Below are positions 1 through 12,500 of a DNA stretch of 26,069 nucleotides, piece by piece. The first letter of the stretch is position 1. Every line of letters begins with the position of its first letter. This stretch comes from Phoronis ovalis (Eukaryota; Phoronida; Phoronidae): NCBI GenBank assembly GCA_028565635.1, contig JAOXYB010053056.1, positions 1 to 26,069 on the forward strand. The letters are read 5' to 3'. The notes under the pieces are model-generated. The model did not search any database and was not told the origin of the DNA. It saw only the letters and a list, made by a program, of their open reading frames with translations. Both the position numbers and the translations under genes were made by a program.

Positions 1-429
1 TCAAAAGACATTCTCTACTTCCTCTAACAGGTGTCGCTACGTATCAAGCATACATGCTTCACATCTAAAACATTATCGATTTACAAACTAACACATCTTC
101 CAAATACATGCTTTTTATCACAAAAAAATTCAAATATAGTCACACATCTCTTGTACACATCGCATTTTTAGCAGCTTGTCATAACCTTTAGGTTATGGCC
201 TTGTTTAAAAATTGTAATGATCTCTGGAATTTTATTGCTTTAGTCAGAAATACAACATGTTGACATTAAAATGCCATGCCCCCCCCCCCCAAAAAAATAT
301 GTGTATTAATATGCTGGTACTATATTCGTATGTAATGTCAACAAAGCCTTGTGCTTAGGATATGTTACAAATTAAACTTATTTCAGTAACAAATACTCGC
401 CAAAGGTATTCTAAGGTAAACATGCTTAC
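1..429. other. Intron 13 of the receptor kinase (3' part outside window)
   Basis: No exon with the expected WSFG to RPSF kinase segment is visible on the minus strand. The stretch contains a run of 12 C followed by 7 A (279-297). Confidence 0.6.
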
Positions 430-589
430 TACATCGCTGTGAATACTGAACAGCCTATCTTGTAGACATTCTATTGCCATCCATTTCACTGGTAGTAGGA
501 TATGTTTGTCTTGTTTGTAGAAGTTGTTGGTATAGACATCTCTGGCTAAACCAAAGTCTGCTATCTTCACCACCAGCTGCTCATTGATC
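430..589 (-). CDS. Exon 13: DFG motif, activation loop and P+1 loop
   Basis: The exon encodes [13 protein letters not shown], then NNFYKQ and [11 protein letters not shown], ending HSDV at a gtaagc donor in phase 0. DFG is at 547-549. The activation loop tyrosines Tyr555 and Tyr560 fit the YxxxYY-like positions of Met/TAM kinases. PVKWMAIE is the tyrosine-specific P+1 loop. The next exon should start with the WSFG segment, and none is visible in 1-429, so it lies beyond the left edge. Reading through the donor gives about 25 codons and then a stop, which I take as intron. Confidence 0.93.
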
Positions 590-3500
590 CTGTATAGTAT
601 TATCAAATAATATTTAATATTTACACAATTTATTTCCAGTTTAATCACACTTTTTGGGCAAATTCTATAAATAAATGGTTATTTTGTGGGAGGTATAGAC
701 ATCATTTAAATCAGGTGTCATATTTTATATTTTGTTTAAGTTAAGGTGATGAATATCGTTTTTTATGTAATAATTGAGTAGTATAAAAATATACCTCATT
801 TGAAAGCAAAATATTGGCTATCATAACGTAACACTGTTGAAATATAGTTATCCAATTTATTTGCCTATAACAAAAGAAGAAATGAAGCTATTTCTAATTC
901 TTTTAAATTTGGAGATAGAATAAACAACAAACTATAGTTTTATTTTCCTATTTTTATTGTAAATTTTCCTGGCAATCTGGATTTGATGCATAATGTTTAC
1001 AATAAAATATACTTGTATATAGCTTGCATGTACATATGAATGAGCAAAATAAATAAGTTAAACTTACATGCAGTTCCTTGTTGCCAAATCCCTGTGAACA
1101 AATTTCAAGCTTTCTAAATACTCCATACCTTTAGCAATTTGAAGGCCAAATCCCAATAGATCTAATGTACTCGGAACCTAAATTGACAATTTACTAATTG
1201 ATTTAATTTAATAAATGTTAAAACATGTTGTACACAGACCAACACAATCATAATAAACTTTTCTGTAAACATTAAGGACATCTGAGTTCATAAATCAGAT
1301 TTATCAGGAAATAATTCTGTTAAAAATGAAATTTAAATCTGAAAATAAATAACTTTCATGTTTACTTTTCTGTAGCTAAGTCCACAGTCAATTATCATAC
1401 GTAAAGGTAGGATGAATTCTTATATGTGTATTTCTATCTAAATATACTTTACTCTATTTATGACCTGGATAATCATGACAGCAGCTGGGTTGAGTATCTG
1501 TCATATTTTTTATTTCTTTTTGTAATCCGTGGGATTTGGAAAAGTGGTGGAATTAAAGGCTAAATTTAAAGCGAACAATAAACAAAATTTTAATTTACAT
1601 TTTTGAAAAAATTGAAACTAGTCAAGATTATTTCAGGAATTCATCTGTTAACTAACTTTAGAAAGATGTCCAGATTAAAAAATATATAAATACCGAATGT
1701 TGCAGTTTGTCCCTGTTGCAAACATAAGACCCCCATTTTGAAGCTGTTTTCTGCCATTGTCCAAAATACCGAATCTCCCACTCAAAAATTTGCCAATTTG
1801 GTATGTAAAAATGTACGTAAGGCAATCTAAATATATAGATATTGCTACCAAACTATAAAATTTACTGGAGAATATCTATGCACAACTTTGTATGTCTGTT
1901 AGACTTGGTTTTCTTCATCAGTTTAAAGATTGAAATGAATGATTATTACTTCTGCAGTTCATTTGGCTGCAATTCAACAATTAATTTTCATGGTAAAGTA
2001 CTGAATCTTGTCTTAAGACAACATATTTACTGAAACGAGACATTTTGCATTTTGTAACAAAAAAAAATTTCAGTATGAACATGACATATAATATTTGATT
2101 AAAAGATTTTTTTGATAACCCAATTTGCTAGACATATCATTTGTATTTCTAAGATATCAATCCTGTATCAAAGTTTTAATTGTTGCTATGGTAACAGAAT
2201 TTGAAAGTGAAAAGATTCCCCACACATTTGTTAGAATACTGACAACTAGCAGGGGCACCTGTATAACAGGCAAGTGATGGGGGATAACGGTAAAAATGTT
2301 GGATGGTTTGTGCATGCATAAGGAAAGGGTAAACTTTAAAAATAGTAATAATTGCAATATACAAAGCTATTTCAATGAAATATCTGCAGCAGTTCTCCCC
2401 TGTACACGACGTTCTGGTTCTGTTGTCCTCACTTGTCATATGTAATGACTACTAAGAAAACCTCGTCATGGTGTCGCCATGTGATCATTTCCCGTCTATT
2501 TTAATGCACACAGTACTATGCACCTGGGCATTACACCACACATAACCTGACATGATCTAAAATGCAATTTAAATCACTTTGATGTAAGATCAAGGGGTAT
2601 ATGCATTTATATGGTTTGTCCCGTCCCTCAAACATTGTCCCGTACATTTTTATATCCCGTCCTGCCTTGTAAACATCATATAAACATTGTCGCTTATATT
2701 TATCCTCTCCCATGTCGTGACATACATGTCTCGTGTCAATTTCGACGACATTTAAAAATCCGTTCACATATAATGAAAAGATAGATTACCATAGGTACAT
2801 GCAGGGTAACTTGTGAACATGAAATGACATAAATAATATGACAGGAAAAAATTTGCCTGTTCAGATACGACACCTTAAAAATAAGCAAAAGTGACATTTT
2901 TTAGTTCGTAACATTAGCAAATTTAGTCAGATTATTTTTTTTACAAACTAGTTACAAATTTATATTAAAGCACTATATTCTATGAAGATTTGTCCAAATT
3001 TCATTAAAAAATTATTTGCCATCTGAATTTTTTATGTGGGGCAAGTTTTACTTCCGGTTTTCCTAGCTGGGCACTAATGATGTCACATAGTGCCTGGTAG
3101 TGTGGCATCTGTGAATGTGTATTTTACCAATGAATATCATGACTGTAGTGTAAGACTTGTTTGTGGTATAACTATTATTCAAATGTAATAAAATGGGTTG
3201 TGCATAAGAAATTGTATTATTGTTTTGTTCAGAGAGCATATATAGTTAAATGTATTAACCTTTGACATTAACTCGTGATCATATCGAAATTTCCTTAGAT
3301 AGGATTGAAGGTCTCCATGTTTCATGAATGGCATTAGTATCATAGGAACACCTGTATCTCTGGTGATGCAGACACCACCGATAGACATAATGTGACCATG
3401 TTTAAACTCAGCCATTGTCACAGCTTCTTCAACAAACTGGATGATTTCGGCAAAACTGCAGCCATCTAGAAAATAGTTTTATTTCATTCTGACACAGACT

Positions 3501-6500
3501 CAGTATTTGGGAAATAGGGAAATTATAATTGCAAGCTTCCCATGTAAGGTGAAAAATGCTTTGAGCAGCATTGATACTATATGAAATAGTTTATTTTTTA
3601 ATGAAGCAGTATTTATTCTACTGACTTCCAAAATGCTCCATTAACATGAAAATATACGTGAGGTCATATTTTGATATACTTGAGAGAGGCTGAAAGATCG
3701 TAAATATATCTATATTAAAAAAAATATCCAATTTTTTGTGATTTTTATGCTGCAAAAAAAACTGATAATAAATTAGCTGTCTGCTTAACCCTAAAATCCT
3801 AGATTTCATCCTACTTTGTGTAGGTATACTAAGACAAAAGAAATTTGTTCTTATTGCTAAAATAATATGACGGAAAAATTGTTATAAATAAGAACTTTTA
3901 CTTGGTAAACATATATCTGGGGTACAGTATAAAATATTAATTGTCTAAACTAATTAGGCCTATATTTACATATTACATACCTTTCAGTGTTTTAACTGCT
4001 AATACCCTAGATTTTGTAGGTAGGGTCCATTCGCTATATTCACCACGGAAAACATTACCAAATGCTCCTACAACAGCTCATTATATTTAGTTATCAAGTG
4101 AAACCATTGCTCTTTGTATCTTCTAAAAGATGCCTTTCTAGAATCTTTCACCACAACTATGCACATTACCAACATTGTCACGTCAGGCACGTACTGATTT
4201 GTTAAATTATCCTGTTCACGTATTTCGTATTATTTAAAAAACTGGAGGAATTTCATGGATACCACCAATGTTGGTGCTACATTTAGATTCACAGTGACAT
4301 GTTCAAATTTTCCTTTTGCCGTTTTCTCTGACTTAGGCTATTAGGTAAAATTAGATAGTTAGTAGATAGGAGTTCTGCACCTTTGTATATATTATTTTGT
4401 CAATTAATGAAAATTTTTGGAAGTCTCCTTAAAATGTTCTTGGAGAGATGACTGTCAATGAAAGCAGTACAGAGGGATCCACAGGAAAGGATCGTTTTCT
4501 TGGCCTGAGGTATACTTTTAGTTATTTTTCTTTTAAGCTTTACTGACAGTCAGTGTTTTTGTCTGTTGTTGTATACTGATGCTTGGCTTTTTCCTTAAAT
4601 TCACTTCACAGAAAATAGTGCACAACATCTCATACAACCAATTTTAGAGCTAGGCAAGAAGACAGAAATTTGGCCAATGGTATACTGACCGACAAGTTTT
4701 TAGCCATTGATATACTTGCTGACAAGATTTTTAGCCATTGATATATTCACCATTAGCGTTTTTGACCTGAAAATTTGGTGTATTGCCTGAAAGAGTCTGA
4801 AGGCTCCACCTGATTCCCTGTTGGTAGTCTAGAATCTCTGAACATTCATTTATTGTGACGTATATGTTCCCATCCAATATAGCTACCATAGTATAATTCA
4901 AAAATACTGAAGAATTTTTTTTTTTTTAAATGATAATATCGTCATGGATTGCACATTTAAGCTTATTGCACACAAAATAACAAAACAAATTACCTTGTCC
5001 TATCTTCTCTCTCAATTCTACCATATTGACATCAATAAGCAGGGGACATAACTTGGTCTGTAAATCTTCACATAGCAAGCTGCGTAAAACACAGCCAATT
5101 TGCGGTTTTCCTATGTTAACAAACAGTAAAAGCATTAAATATTCTTGAATGCAAAATATATTTATATATCAAATTTGAATCTTAATTGCTTTGCATTGTA
5201 TTGAATTATCTTGAAGTGAACCTATTCGATTAGCAGTACTTAGATTATTGATGGCATAATATTGAGATAAAGTTCTAATTCCTGTAGTCCGCATGTGCAT
5301 CTTAATCTTAAACTGTTATAGAAAGGTGTTCGACTTCTAACATCACATGCATGTTCATGACTCACCATTACATTCTCCAGTCTGTATTTCTTCATTACAG
5401 TAAATACGCCCTTTATTTGTAAAGCAATTATCACGTAATTTTTCCACATCGTCTTCAGACTGTGAAGCTTGTAAACGTCGACAACAAAATACCATAACAG
5501 AAAAAATTATGGCAAAAACAAGCACTGAAACCACACTTGCTACAACTGGTGTTTTAATATCTGTAAACAAAGAAAGTTGTCAGTGAGCTACTTCATAACA
5601 AAAATTCTTTGTTTTTTTAGAAAACCTGAAGTTTACGTTGCTCTTCATTCACTGCAAACAATTTTTCATTATGACTGTATATGCAGAATGTATATGTTAT
5701 TTGTACTTCATTACTGAATGTATTGTAGGAAATAAGAAACTTTCAAAGAGACAGTAATGTTTTAGGAGACTGATTGAATGAAGAAACTATAATTTCATTA
5801 TTTTTTTATCATGATTGATGAAGTTTATCTAATGCAAAACTACTCTAAGTTTAGTCACACATAACATATCTGATAAAAATGTAGTGCTATGTAATATTAA
5901 TTTAATTATACTCGCCATATGTCTCTGGTTCAACTGTTGATGACCTCGTCAGTTTAATACCAGAATCATGAGTTGCAACTGAAAAATTCATGTTTTTTTA
6001 ATTCGGACACCTAATATTTTACATTAAATATAAAGGTATAAGGTATAATTTTGTAGTCTTGTGTCACCACTGAGCTTTTACCATGCACGACTTTCACATA
6101 ATTTGTCTATTTACAAGAATTAAGTGACTTATAAAACTGTTTAATAACTCACTTATGCAATTGTGTTTACAATTAGTCACTGCTATTTTATATTCCCTGG
6201 GAGAGATGTTGACTTGCACCACTAGGGCATTGATTTCAAAGGATGATAAATTAAATCTGGCATTTAAATGTTAATAACGATAATAAAAGAAAATATATGA
6301 CATTTTGGAAAAATGTGACAAATCTGAAATAATTTGTCATTTTGTAAGTAAAAGCAATATTTTATAACTTGTATCATCATACACCAGAAAGGATTAATCC
6401 CTTGAATGAGAAATTACATAAACAGATGATCTTTTACTTCCTATGCTATATAAGTCCCTTATTTATTTTATTAGTTTGTATCTTTTTACAATACTTTTAT

Positions 6501-9500
6501 TATGGCATCCTACAACAAAGATCTTGCCATACAGTTGTTGCATCAGTTTTTTTTTTCTGTTTTTTTAGCAAATTTTGTCCATAGCTTTTCTCAGAAAGAT
6601 TTAAATGAAATTTTGTGATTCAAAATGTTCATATGAACATGAAAGGAAAAACATTTATTAAGAAGGTTTAATTTAAAATTACAGCCATGTCAAAAACATA
6701 TTCTTTGATAACTGGGAAAATACTGCACTGATTTCAACAAAACTTGGATTAAAATGTTTGCAGGGTTCTTATGATGAAAATATGTAGTGTAAATTTTGGC
6801 GGCCAAATTGAATCTGACATGGCTGCCATGTCAAAAACTTTGTTGGAAGCCATATACTGTTGCTGTGCAACATTACCCATATACGTGATTGAAACAATTT
6901 GCACCTTTTTAAACTATAAATAAGAAAGTTTTATGTTTTACTGGTAGTTTAGTAGCAATAATTTTGATTTTAAATTTCTGCAAAGTGATTGTAGTACAAA
7001 AATATTACTGTAATCAAGTAAAGTACATTATGTAATTTGTCCAAAGGACGTTGAGTACTATCATCATTGCATTCAGATGATTTTTATTCTGACAGTAATA
7101 GTTGTTATTAAAACAATTTTCACCTTTACAACTGTTTATGCTGTGTGTTTTTAATAAAGTTGTAGTATTAATTATTATATAATACACCATGACACAATAT
7201 CATGTGGATATTTTTGATTAAATGAATATTAGAAAATACGATTCACAAGTTCAATAAAATTGAAAATTTGAACTAATCAGAATTTATTTCAAAGAAGTTT
7301 AGAATCATAAAGTACCAACTAAGAAATTTAAGATGCTTTTATGAGGATGCTCTGAATTTGAAACAAAACAAATAAGATTTCCGTTGGTGATATAATATAA
7401 AGAAATGCTTACTTTCATTTTTATGCATTTTTAAAGCTGCATATATAAGTTTGTATTATAACGTTAATCCTATTTGAGTTCAAATACCAATATTATATAA
7501 AAATCATTGCTACTAAAACCATATGCAATTTGTTGAAAGCATGCAGTTTTTATCCCTTACAGCTCTGAATGCATTGCATATGACATAAGGAGATGGACAT
7601 GATGTGCAAATAAGAAGGCAGAACTTACAAAAATAGAACATCTTCAAATAATCATTTTTTTCGTGAATTTTAATTTATATTTAAATGTATTATTAATTTA
7701 TTTATTTCATAATGTCTCAAATAGATTTTACATATAATTTAAGGTGTTCTAAATGATGTACTCGGATTCAGAGGATTCTTAGTGATGATAAATAGAGCTA
7801 TATACAATATTTTTTGGAAAGTAATTAAACAACTTTTGAAAAATTAACATTTAAATCAACATTTGGCTAAAGGGATTTTTTTTCTAAATCAGTGAAATTA
7901 ATTACAAATCAGAAATACACTAAGAAAGCAAAGCACTTTGGTTGAAAGTGATGTCCCATTTGATTGATAACTCAAATATACTAAAGAAAAAATAGCACAT
8001 AAACCAATTCCAACAACATTGTATCGCAATGGTAAACTCATTTTTAGGTTAACAAATGAAGACTTACCATTATCTTGACGGTGTCCATATGGCATATAGT
8101 AACAGAAATGCATAGTAACTGTACGAGAATTTATATCTACTAGTAAATCCGGATACAAACCCATCTTTGTAATGTCATCTGGGTTCAGGGACCATATCAG
8201 AACCTCTAACCTATTTGTCATACCTGTCGACTAAACAAGAAGATGCAATGTATGAACAAAACAGTAGCAGCATTGTTCAAGAATCCACAGTATAAATTGC
8301 AGATTTTTGTACCAAACAAGTACGATCATCAATATAGGCAACAAACCTGCTGTTACACTTGCAGGGTGACATGAAAAAAAAACACAGAATACCAGGTACT
8401 CTGCAAACATTATTAGTACAATTGGAACTCGGTATGTTTAATATATTTTTTAAAATTATTTTTATTTGTAATTATACAGAAATGTCTAAAATGCTGCGTA
8501 TACGACAAAAATACTAAACGCTGAACCTTTGTTTAGTGAAAGCTGGGAGAAGTCAGTTATTATCAAAATTCATTAGAACTGTGCAAGGTAAAAAAAAGAA
8601 GCAAAGCATATTTTTCTTACGTCTGGACACTGGTTGTTATCTAAAGGAAGAAGGTAAAAAGCTTCGGTGGTAGATATCTTCAACTGATCCTTGGGAGCTC
8701 TCTCATTTTTGCAGCAATAGTCGAACGTCGTGAGGTAGTCATTTGTTTGAGCTGGACCATTGCTCATTGGCATCAGAGGTACCGGCAAACTTATGTTACC
8801 TAAAACAAGTATTCGTATCTTCCTAACTTTTTATATATACGTGTAACTACCCAAAATTTAAATTCGAAGTACAATTAACGTGTCGATAATTCGTCTTACG
8901 GCTATCCTCCTTAAACCTAATTACAAGGTATAATCATCTCTGGTTCCGCCGACAACTAACATACATGTTTGCAACATTTACTTTTGGACACCCTTTTAAA
9001 TGGTCAACAGCCCACACTTACCATACGTAAATCCCCCTGGGCATGTATTGTTCATCTGAAATATACAGTATTTTCCTGGTGGCCACACTGTTCCCAAACC
9101 AAGATGTTGTCTTGGTCGAGTACAGAAGAACAATACCAATTCACTGCCAAACATGTCGTAATTTGATAACGGAAAGACTCCTCGCTGTTGCCCAAAGTCT
9201 TTTGGATTTAGAATATATTTATCTGAGAACTTCAATACAGTCGAGTCCCAGCCCTCTGTAAAAAAGTTTGAAGATTATTTATGTATTTTCATTGAAATAA
9301 TCGGAGAAAGCTAAAAATTAAAAAGATCCTGTAATTTACGTCGTTAGGGTGCTTCTCAACCGCGCGCTATCACTGATATTGTGGACATAATTCAGTAGAG
9401 GGGAGAAAAGGCTCTAGAAATTGAATTTCGTTTCACCTCTGATATTCATTGTATTAACTGCTCGCATAAACTAGATAAACATTTACAACTCTAATAAAAA

Positions 9501-12500
9501 ATATAGTAAGTTTATACAGCTTGTGATAAATTGAAGGTACATTTAACCCATTTTACTCAAAGCTCGCGCATTAATGGTTAAATTTTATCAATAAATATGA
9601 ATGTGTATCAAAACTAATAACGCGCTTTGTTTATATCGACTACTACATTCAACCCTCGTGTCTATATACTTTCGTGAATAGTTTTACGCGGTAAACCTAA
9701 CTAAACGCAGCAACGACCTTGTCATTTTCGAGTACCTGCTAACAGTAAAACTGAAGAATTTGTTAATTTGTATCTAGAATGTTAACACATGATCCATATA
9801 TTTGGCAGCTTTAAAATTGGCGTTAATCCTGACGTGCAAAAAGTATATAATTTGTTTACATATTATACAAGTTCGTGTAGGTTCATTTAGATGTCATCAA
9901 AATCATACAGTTCATACAATTTCCTCTAACACTTGATTTGTTGCCTTTGTTTTTTTGTTGTTGTTATTTTCTGATTCCGAATTCATGCTGTGATTATGTT
10001 CCAGTTTGGGATGGTGGGATAAAAATGCTAAAAATGCTTTGTTGAAAGAAAAGTACTAGAGTCTAGTCGGTGTTATAGACTATACACGAAAATGTATGAA
10101 TGTTTTATAAATATTTTTTAAATGGCTAAAACAGGTACAATAAAACACACCTGGTGAGCATAATTGCTTAGAAATCAAGTTTTATCACAGTGTAGTAGCA
10201 TTTCAAAAATGACAATTTCAGCAATCTCTTTCTTGAGCCGTTTTTGTAAACTAGTGATAAGGACTGAATTCTGAAAGGATAACAATTTTTGAATGAAATA
10301 AAGCATTGCAAAATAATTAGTTTGTCCAGTACGCAGATATTTGTCAAATTTGGAATTTCGAGCAGTGATGTGCTATAATATGGCATGATGCAGCAACATA
10401 GTGTTAAACAGCTAGAGAGTCGCATGTCCGTAATAAGTCAACTGGTCAAAACTTCAATAAACGGAAACTATTGGAGTCGATCAAAGGTCTTGACGACAGG
10501 AACAAGTATCAGTAATTTTTTGTGATGTAGTAAATTCACCAAAAAAAAATCTATTTTGACCCATTAAAGCAATATTAATAAAAAAAATCAGAGTTGTTTA
10601 ACTGTTTGTGCATAATATATATTGAATTAAAGACTATATGCTATAACACGACCACATTAAAAAAATTAACCAGTTGATAATGCAAACTTCTTTCCATTAG
10701 CTTTTTAAGAAAACAAAAGTTAAAGTTACCAAATAAACAGTATATTTTCTAAAAGTTTACGGTATGTCCTTTCCATAGATGTATGTATAACAAGCCATGA
10801 TTGAGCCCAAAATTTGTTATGTTTAAAGTTTTTCAAAAATCCTTGCAATTGCATTGTGTATAAAACGCAAGAGTCTACCTTAACTCTTACGTTGTCACCT
10901 GACTATTTGGTGAGGTGGATGTCAAGCTGAGTTCAATACATAACGTCAGTACAACAGGTTGCTCCATGAATGAACACCACCAAACTCTTGGATCTCATTT
11001 TGTTTAAATATAAACAGATTTTGTTACTAAAGTATATCAAGCTGATCTCATATGTCACCAAGAAATCAGAAAATTATATGTTATTTTAACGTTTTAATGG
11101 AAAAAAATATTGAAAATTTTTTTATCCGCGTGAGAGACAAAATTTTATATTTTATATATTTTTATTTTAATGTGAATTACGTTGAAACAAGAAATTTGTA
11201 AAAAAAATGGCACGTTAAAAAAATTGAACCCCGTTAGGTATTATATAACTCATGTTGGTAAAAATCAGCATTTTTCCCACAAAAATGTTCAGTAAATAAC
11301 ATAAAAGGATGACACGTGAGAGTGAGAAACACTTTTTAAATTTCTTTACCTGGTGTTGGACACGTATGTGATTCAGGCTGTAATAATGCATATGGCCCGT
11401 CTGGAAATGGATCATTTGCACCGTTATGTCTCCTTCCACCAATAGATTTTGTGGCTGTTGGAGCGCTTACCATAACATCAAATTGAGTTGTGTTATTCAT
11501 GTTGCCACCTGCTCTGTGCTCAGCTGAAAACAAATAGTAGTTGTGGTCTACCACGTTTTATTTCTATAATCTTGAAAAATATATTTTCTCAATTTAACAA
11601 ATACTTTTTCTCTTTTGCTTGAACTCAAAATATGGGAAATAACCTGAAACTTATCAATCTTATCAATCAAAAATAGCTAGAACACATTTTGTTCGATCAC
11701 CTATATGAGATGCTGATTTACTGTTGAGTGTATTACTTCCAATCTATCCTTGGTTACCTCTGCCTGTACATACCTGATCCTTGAGCCTGTGCTATCATTG
11801 CCGATATTGCCGACATTATGACTGAAAAAGTATTCTTGCTCAACCTGTAGTCAAGAAATAAATGTCAAAAAAAATTGTGAAATACACTAAAAAAAGAATA
11901 TCTAGACTTTATTATACACGCATGCCTAGACTTAATCTTAGGGTAAATGGTGCATGCAGCTCGATGACAAACGCATTAATAACTATTAACCATATGGTAG
12001 CATGAAATAACTATTCTAAAGTTATATTGTGTGAATATATATATCGTTAAAGCTTTATTTAGCAGTTTGTGTCCGTGGGTTTAGTTTCCTCCGTGGTTGC
12101 CACTTATTGATATTTTTGCATAATCGTGTGGGATAGTCTCAATAAAGTTTATTGTGCACTTTTTCTATTTAAAATGAGGCAATGGGATGCCATTAGATTA
12201 ATCATTTGCTCTGTTGCTGATAGTCTCAAAGAATCAAATTTGACCAACTTACTTATGTTTTGTGCTTTTATTTAGCTACGGCTCTCCTATTTATCAAATG
12301 TATGTACACGTACATGTCACCTTATTGAACTGGAAATGCATTTCGGAAACGTGCACTTAATGATGTTATAACATGCTATATCTATATTTTAAAAATTTTA
12401 TCTCGACTAGTAAATTTCGAATAATGACGTATACTAATTTCGGATTACATAAATTACATATATTATGTATATAAACACTCCGATAAACGCAATCTATACA

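Larger units (their letters stand above)
3466..4993. other. Introns 10 and 9 of the receptor kinase (3466-3980 and 4068-4993)
   Basis: Non-coding, AT-rich. The second contains a short tandem repeat of about 31 bp (4672-4763). Confidence 0.6.

Noticed and set aside
1-36. A possible last kinase exon on the minus strand (RHLLEEVENVF then TGA after a gtag).
   Set aside because: The peptide could pass for the final kinase helix, but the required intervening exon with WSFG to RPSF is absent from 37-429, so the match is most likely chance.
8969-9261. Plus-strand open frames over the ApeC exon.
   Set aside because: They are antisense shadows of exon 4; the minus strand has the ApeC motifs and correct splice sites.
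10168-10425. Minus-strand 85-codon open frame in intron 3 of the receptor kinase.
   Set aside because: No domain, splice partner or coding bias; the size is expected by chance in this composition.
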